From: Chlamydia sp. BM-2023
GTDB taxonomy: Bacteria; Chlamydiota; Chlamydiia; Chlamydiales; Chlamydiaceae
DNA length: 64,000 nucleotides
Direction: 5' to 3'
Assembly: GCF_964023145.1 (NCBI RefSeq)
Contig: NZ_CAXIED010000001.1
Location: 372,001-436,000 of the forward strand
A program made the translations under genes and the position numbers. Shown here piece after piece: positions 59,896-64,000 of this stretch. The notes under the pieces were generated by a model. That model made no database searches. It worked only from the letters and a program-made list of their open reading frames with translations, and was not told where the DNA came from. Each line of letters begins with the position of its first letter. Positions within the stretch are counted from its first letter, which is position 1.

Positions 59896-59970
59896 TTTCA
59901 TCTAAGGTATTGTACACTAAAAAATGACTTGGTAGTGTGAGAATTTCCAAAGAATTCTTGGAGGCTGCCA

Positions 59971-61491
59971 ATGTTAGACAAGGAAAAATCCCTGTATGAT
60001 ACGGATAAAAAACTTTTCCTTGGAATAGACAAAGTCTTTCTCTCTATCAAAGAGCACTACGGCCCTAATCTTTCATCTTTGTCTCTTCTTGAAAATCAAG
60101 GGTATTTACTCCTCTCGCGAACAACTTTGTCGGATCCCTATGAAAACATAGGTGTAGATTTTGCCAAAGACATGGCAAATAAAATTTATAAAAAACATCG
60201 CGATGGCATAACCACTGGAGTAATTTTATTATACTCGCTTCTTAAAGCGAGCTATCCCTTATTAGATCAAGGGTTGTCTCTCTATAAGCTATGTTGTGCC
60301 TTAAAGAAGATGGGGAATAAACTTTTAGAAGCCTTGGGTAAACATTCTTGGCTTTTAAAGGACAGTACGAAAGCTCGAGGAATAATTTTTTCTGCTATTC
60401 CTGATTATACAATCGCCACAAACATGTCAGAAGCTTTTGCTACCGTAGGACCGGAAGGTTTTATTTCGTTATCCCAAGTAGAATCTTCGCATATCCACAT
60501 CACTCAGGGATTAAAAATCCCTTATGGTTATATATCACCTTACTTTATCTCTCAATCTACCCAGCGCACTCTCATACTTTCTCATCCACGTATTTTGGTT
60601 ACAGATAAAAAGATTACGACTTTGCTTGGTTTGTTACCGTTACTTCAGGAAGTCAAAGAGCATAACGAACATCTTCTTATTTTTTGTAACGATATAGATG
60701 AAGATGTGCTCTCTACGTTTACTGTGAACAAACTTGAGGAACTTTTACAAGTTGTGGTTGTCTGTATCAATGACCATCAAGAAAACACGCTTTTTGAGGA
60801 CATTAGTTTGTTCACAGGAACTAATGTATTCTCACAACCGTATTCACCAGCAACGCAATTTCCAGAGCGCGCTTCTTTAGGATCTTGCGACTCTATAGAA
60901 ATTTCTGAAGAACAAACTATTCTGATTCGTGGAAATGGTGTTTCTGAGGTGTTAGGATTAAAAATACGCCAAATAGAAGAAGAGATTCGCATAAGTGATT
61001 GCCAGAATAAAAAAGCTGAACTTGTAAAAAGAAAACATCGTTTACAAAGCTCTGTCGCTATTATTCCTGTAAAAGAAGAAGATAAATTTTTCTATTCTCT
61101 AGCTCTTTCTACTCTAACATCTGCTCTTGAAAAAGGTTACATCCCTGGGGGAGGTACGGGGCTATTTTATGCCGCCTTAGATCTAAAGAGCGAAGAAAAA
61201 CTTACAGAGGAGGAGAAAGCTGCTGTAGACATTCTTCAAACTAGTTGTCGTTCACCTTTAGAACAATTAGCAACGAATGCTAAATTAAAACATCAAGCTG
61301 TTACCGATAAATTGTTATCATTATCGACTTCGAGTTTGGGGATGAATGCTGCTTCAGGACAAATCGAAGATATGATTGCGTCAGGAATTCTAGACCCCCT
61401 AGTTAAAATAGAGGACATTTTTTCTTTAGCTTTGGAAACGGCTCTGAATATACTGTCATCAAAGGTCATAATCAGTGAACAAAACAAATAA
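59971..61491 (+). CDS. groEL3: Divergent GroEL paralogue (GroEL3, CT755-like)
   Basis: This 506-residue chaperonin-like protein keeps parts of the family outline: YENIGVDFAKDMANK, HRDGITTGVILL and GYIPGGGTGLFYAALDL near residue 390. Compared with true GroEL, the Asp of the TKDG loop is Gln43 and the VDDA Asp pair before the GGG motif is replaced by Ser-Leu; only the Asp of GDGTTT survives (Asp78). The C-terminal GGM repeat is absent. Chlamydiae carry one true GroEL with GroES plus two divergent copies. A GGAGG site precedes the ATG. No GroES gene or CIRCE element is adjacent. Confidence 0.92.
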   Translation: MLDKEKSLYDTDKKLFLGIDKVFLSIKEHYGPNLSSLSLLENQGYLLLSRTTLSDPYENIGVDFAKDMANKIYKKHRDGITTGVILLYSLLKASYPLLDQGLSLYKLCCALKKMGNKLLEALGKHSWLLKDSTKARGIIFSAIPDYTIATNMSEAFATVGPEGFISLSQVESSHIHITQGLKIPYGYISPYFISQSTQRTLILSHPRILVTDKKITTLLGLLPLLQEVKEHNEHLLIFCNDIDEDVLSTFTVNKLEELLQVVVVCINDHQENTLFEDISLFTGTNVFSQPYSPATQFPERASLGSCDSIEISEEQTILIRGNGVSEVLGLKIRQIEEEIRISDCQNKKAELVKRKHRLQSSVAIIPVKEEDKFFYSLALSTLTSALEKGYIPGGGTGLFYAALDLKSEEKLTEEEKAAVDILQTSCRSPLEQLATNAKLKHQAVTDKLLSLSTSSLGMNAASGQIEDMIASGILDPLVKIEDIFSLALETALNILSSKVIISEQNK

Positions 61492-61854
61492 ATATTCCTA
61501 ATGAATACTGTGTACTTGTTTTATATTTAGACACCTATATGTAAATTACTATTGATTGATGTTTTATTGATTCTTTGACTTTTTTCTACTTTGCAAACAA
61601 AGCTGTTAATAAGAAAGTCGTTAAACAGTACTATGTCCTTTCAGCATTTTATTCTAAGCATAGTTTAAAAAGATTCCGAAGAGTTGCTTTTGTGTATGGA
61701 GTGGAAATCATCTTTTTTCCCTCGTCAGCAATTAGGCAACTTTGCTTATTAAGCAACATTATGAATCACTGTAAATCTTTAAATTACGTTTAGCATAAGG
61801 AAAAGGAATCCTTTAGCTTGTAAAACAAAGGGGTATCCTTGGAGAACAGGTGAT
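61492..61854 (+). other. 363-base region between groEL3 and the metallophosphoesterase gene
   Basis: This A/T-rich stretch holds a TTGACT box at 61575 without a partner and small dyads such as CTTTG/CAAAG near 61590. A 72-codon TTG-initiated frame (61575-61793) is open but shows no ribosome site, domain or composition in its favour. A terminator for groEL3 is not evident. Confidence 0.4.
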
Positions 61855-62736
61855 ATGCAGAACAAATCTTCTAAAGCTCATCGTCTTATTCATATTTCGG
61901 ATGTGCATTTTTGTGTTTTTCCTAAGAACCCACTAACCTGCCTTAACAAAAGGTTTAAAGGTGCTCTACGTCAGGTGTTTGGCGGAGTTACATTTCAGTC
62001 TTTGACAATTGCCAAACGGTTCCCTAGTTTAGCGAGGGAGTTGCAAGCCGATAGTATCTGTATTACTGGGGATTTTTCTTTAACAGCTTTAGATGCAGAA
62101 TTTGTATTAGCCAAGAAATTTGTAGATGATTTATCGCAAACTTCTTCTGTTTATGTTCTTCCTGGCAATCACGACGTTTATACCCAACGTTCTCTAACTC
62201 AGCAGACCTTCTATCGGTATTTCTCTAATGTACAATTACAAAATGAGCAAATTTCTTTTAATAAGCTTATGGATCATTGGTGGTTAGTACTACTGGATTG
62301 TTCCTGTTTAAATGGGTGGTTCTCTGCTAACGGCATGATAAAATCTTCTCAAATTTCTGTTTTAGAAAATTTTATTCTTAGTCTCCCCCCTCAAGAAAAT
62401 ATCGTAATTGCCAATCACTATCCTCTACTTCCTTCTTCGGAGCCTGCTCACGATCTGATTAACAATGTACTTTTGCAACATACTTTGAAAAAATACCCTA
62501 ATGTTCGTTTGTATCTTCATGGTCATAATCACCAAGCTGCGGTATACAACTGTAAAGACCATGCTCCCAATTTGATTTTAAACAGTGGTTCGGTCTCTCT
62601 CCCTTCAAATGCGCGCTTCCATATTATAGACCTGTATCCTCGAGGGTACCATGTCTATACAGCAGCAATAACCAACCTCTTATCTACGAAAGATCCTCTT
62701 GAAATCTCTATAGAGGCAAATTTAGAATCACAGTAA
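61855..62736 (+). CDS. Calcineurin-like metallophosphoesterase (CT754-like)
   Basis: This 293-residue protein has all five metal-binding blocks in order: HISDVHF, ITGDFS, LPGNHDVY, ANHYPLLP and LHGHNHQAA. There is no signal peptide, so it is likely cytoplasmic. The family covers cyclic nucleotide, nucleotide and lipid-phosphate substrates (for example LpxH and CpdA types); the one used here cannot be read from sequence. Confidence 0.88.
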   Translation: MQNKSSKAHRLIHISDVHFCVFPKNPLTCLNKRFKGALRQVFGGVTFQSLTIAKRFPSLARELQADSICITGDFSLTALDAEFVLAKKFVDDLSQTSSVYVLPGNHDVYTQRSLTQQTFYRYFSNVQLQNEQISFNKLMDHWWLVLLDCSCLNGWFSANGMIKSSQISVLENFILSLPPQENIVIANHYPLLPSSEPAHDLINNVLLQHTLKKYPNVRLYLHGHNHQAAVYNCKDHAPNLILNSGSVSLPSNARFHIIDLYPRGYHVYTAAITNLLSTKDPLEISIEANLESQ

Positions 62737-62769
62737 TTTTTTGGGAAAGCACTTAGAAAACGAAGAAAC

Positions 62770-62787
62770 TGTGTAGAGGCCTACACA
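62770..62787 (-). terminator. Hairpin terminator at the end of the efp unit
   Basis: TGTGTAG / CTACACA form a perfect 7-bp stem with an AGGC loop that includes the stop codon of the small gene (62781-62783). On the minus strand it is followed by the U-rich TTTCTTCGTTTTC. Confidence 0.55.
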
Positions 62788-63002
62788 CCTTCTTCATAGA
62801 TTTTTTCTGCGATAGCTCTGAAAACTTCTGGAGTATCAGCAACTTCGCAATGGGAAATATCACGAGTAGATTCTGGGAGAGTCATTAACTTTTCCACCCA
62901 AACCTTTCGCTTTTTTTGTTCTTCAAGAACCAAAGCTTTATCTCGTAATTTCTTAAGTAGTTCTGCTTCCGCAGATAACTCTTTTATTTTTTTTGTTTCC
63001 AT
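62781..63002 (-). CDS. Small helical hypothetical protein downstream of efp (CT753-like)
   Basis: This 73-residue charged protein starts METKKIKELSAEAELLKKL and has one long predicted helix (residues ~3-40) followed by a short C-terminal helical part (PEVFRAIAEKIYEEGV). I used the ATG at 63002; a TTG at 63038 would add 12 residues. It follows efp by 58 bases and probably shares its transcript. No family is recognised. Confidence 0.7.
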   Translation of the reverse strand: METKKIKELSAEAELLKKLRDKALVLEEQKKRKVWVEKLMTLPESTRDISHCEVADTPEVFRAIAEKIYEEGV

Positions 63003-63060
63003 AACGTGGAATCTAAGAAAATCGTTCTTTTTACACAATAGAACTTCTTAAATCTTGAGA

Positions 63061-63633
63061 TTACTTAGAAACTCGAGATTCATAACTTCCTGTACGAGTA
63101 TCTACTTTAACAACTTCACCTTCATCAATGAAAATGGGAACCATTATCTTTGCTCCGGTATTTGTTACTGCTGGTTTTAGTACTCTTCCTGATGCGGTAT
63201 CCCCTCGAACTCCAGGAGCAGTTTCCGCAATAGTAAGTTCCATAAAAATAGGAGGCTCTACAGCAATGACATTTCCATTATATAAAACTAACGTATAGAT
63301 AGTATCTTCCAATAACCACTGACGGATATTTTCTATCTTCTCCCAGAAAATCATCTCTTGTTCGAAGGTTTCATCATCCATAAAGGTAGCACCTTCTTGA
63401 TCTGAATACAGAAAACGCATTTGCTGTTCACGAACATCAGCAGTTTCTACAGATTCCCCAGATTTGAAAGTCCTTTCAATGACTCTCCCTGTGAGAAAGT
63501 TTTTCACTTTAATTCTATTGAAAGCTTGTCCTTTCCCTGGCTTTACAAAGTCATTTTGTAAAATCAAATAGGGTTGACCATCAATTTCTATTCTTAATCC
63601 TACACGAAATTCACTAGTACTTACACGAACCAT
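63061..63633 (-). CDS. efp: Elongation factor P
   Basis: This 190-residue factor relieves ribosomes stalled at proline runs. The N-terminal KOW-like domain has VKPGKGQAFNRIKVKN, where the loop Lys is the usual site of beta-lysylation in E. coli-type EF-P. Later OB domains end in GASIK-type GAKIMVPIFIDEGEVVKVDT. C. trachomatis has two efp genes; this matches the one near amn. Confidence 0.96.
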   Translation of the reverse strand: MVRVSTSEFRVGLRIEIDGQPYLILQNDFVKPGKGQAFNRIKVKNFLTGRVIERTFKSGESVETADVREQQMRFLYSDQEGATFMDDETFEQEMIFWEKIENIRQWLLEDTIYTLVLYNGNVIAVEPPIFMELTIAETAPGVRGDTASGRVLKPAVTNTGAKIMVPIFIDEGEVVKVDTRTGSYESRVSK

Positions 63634-63835
63634 AGGGCCTTTTATCCTTAAAATTCTCCCATTTATGTTATCTAGGACCCTTTCCTTTGTCCAGAAGAAT
63701 GTCTAACATAAAACTCGCTAAATATAATTATAAAAAAATAATTAATCTTAATTTCAATGTGCAATTTTTCCTATATACCATATAAAACGAGTTTGATTTA
63801 GCCTGAATAATATTCGGGTTGGCCATGGGGAAAAA

Positions 63836-64000
63836 ATGTTTAATAAAAACAAAAAAACTATCAGCGAGCAAAAAATCGCACAGGATATGTTAGAACGGTA
63901 TTCCGGATCTACTGTTGAAGAGTTTTGTCCTTATTTACTCTTAACGAACTTCTCTCATTATACAAATGTATTTGCAGAAGCATATCAAGTGCCTATAGCA
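63836..64000 (+). CDS. amn: AMP nucleosidase, 3'-truncated by window edge
   Basis: The first 55 codons are present. The product begins MFNKNKKTISEQKIAQDMLE and contains YLLLTNFSHYTNVFAEAYQVPIA, which matches the start of the core of AMP nucleosidase-type enzymes (AMP to adenine plus ribose-5-phosphate). It has a GGGGA ribosome site and is divergent from efp, 202 bases away. Its position after efp matches C. trachomatis CT751. The catalytic part lies outside the window. Confidence 0.8.
   Translation, partial: MFNKNKKTISEQKIAQDMLERYSGSTVEEFCPYLLLTNFSHYTNVFAEAYQVPIA

Noticed and set aside
59895..59970. CIRCE heat-shock operator before groEL3
   Set aside because: The only dyad present does not match the CIRCE consensus.
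61575..61793. 72-codon TTG-initiated frame after groEL3
   Set aside because: No ribosome site, no recognisable domain and basic/aromatic composition typical of A/T-rich noncoding DNA.

Overview
The window is a 64 kb piece of a Chlamydia chromosome, most likely from the Chlamydophila side of the genus (psittaci/abortus/caviae/felis group). The evidence is gene content and order, read from protein motifs. It runs from rne, plsB and an M16 peptidase through the rplY-pth-rpsF-rpsR-rplI-ispE block, glgA, pgsA, fused glyQS, dnaG, mutS-uvrC, rpmH-rnpA, cysS/lysS, priA, plsC-aas-bioF, fabF, mqnC, miaA, rsbV, the mur/ftsW cluster, groEL3 and efp, to the start of amn. This matches the CT808-to-CT751 stretch of C. 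trachomatis. Genus-specific signs are the MurC-Ddl fusion, the fused glycyl-tRNA synthetase, a plant-type glycerol-3-phosphate acyltransferase, futalosine-route menaquinone synthesis and a divergent third GroEL. The exact species cannot be fixed from the sequence alone. I see no insertion sequence, prophage, CRISPR array or other mobile DNA.

Layout. 1-6.5 kb: rne (5' end cut by the window edge), plsB, M16 peptidase, and a convergent antiporter-like membrane protein. 6.6-10.4 kb: a small unknown gene, then a minus-strand operon rplY-pth-rpsF-rpsR-rplI-ispE behind a near-consensus sigma66 promoter, and tRNA-Gln. 10.6-16 kb: glgA, pgsA, glyQS. 16-18.3 kb: the most variable part, with three small exported proteins of the CT795 type and one small G+C-rich exported protein. 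18.3-25.8 kb: dnaG, mutS, uvrC, an Asp23-family gene and a GYF-like membrane protein. 25.8-28.2 kb: rpsN-rpmJ, rpmH-rnpA and a thioredoxin-like protein. 28.6-35.4 kb: cysS, lysS, a CXXC thioredoxin, CT779-like and priA. 35.3-43.9 kb: a lipid operon plsC-aas-bioF, cysQ, leucine dehydrogenase, pyrophosphatase, Nudix, fabF, rsfS. 44-50.6 kb: a HAD phosphatase, a coiled-coil protein, mqnC, miaA, rsbV, an FtsQ-like gene, cutA and a KH-domain protein. 50.6-59.6 kb: the peptidoglycan/division operon murF-mraY-murD-nlpD-ftsW-murG-murC/ddl. 59.8-64 kb: tRNA-Cys, groEL3, a metallophosphoesterase, efp plus a small gene, and the 5' part of amn.

How it fits together. Most genes are housekeeping: translation, DNA repair and replication, envelope lipid and peptidoglycan synthesis. 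Packing is tight: ATGA start/stop overlaps, convergent genes overlapping by 4 to 59 bases, and terminator hairpins that contain stop codons. The mur/fts operon makes lipid II and includes the SEDS polymerase; the nearby FtsQ-like protein would link it to division in an organism known to lack FtsZ.

The observations most worth following are: a family of exported thioredoxin-fold proteins, several of which have lost the CXXC site (16.0-17.8 kb, with related genes at 27.1 and 31.8 kb); a GroEL paralogue in which the residues equivalent to both Asp52 and Asp398 of GroEL are replaced; a KhpA-like KH protein with a Cys/His-rich tail; and an alpha-oxoamine synthase in an acyl-lipid operon. Several promoters, dyads and terminators were read directly. 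All functional calls rest on motif recognition without database searches.
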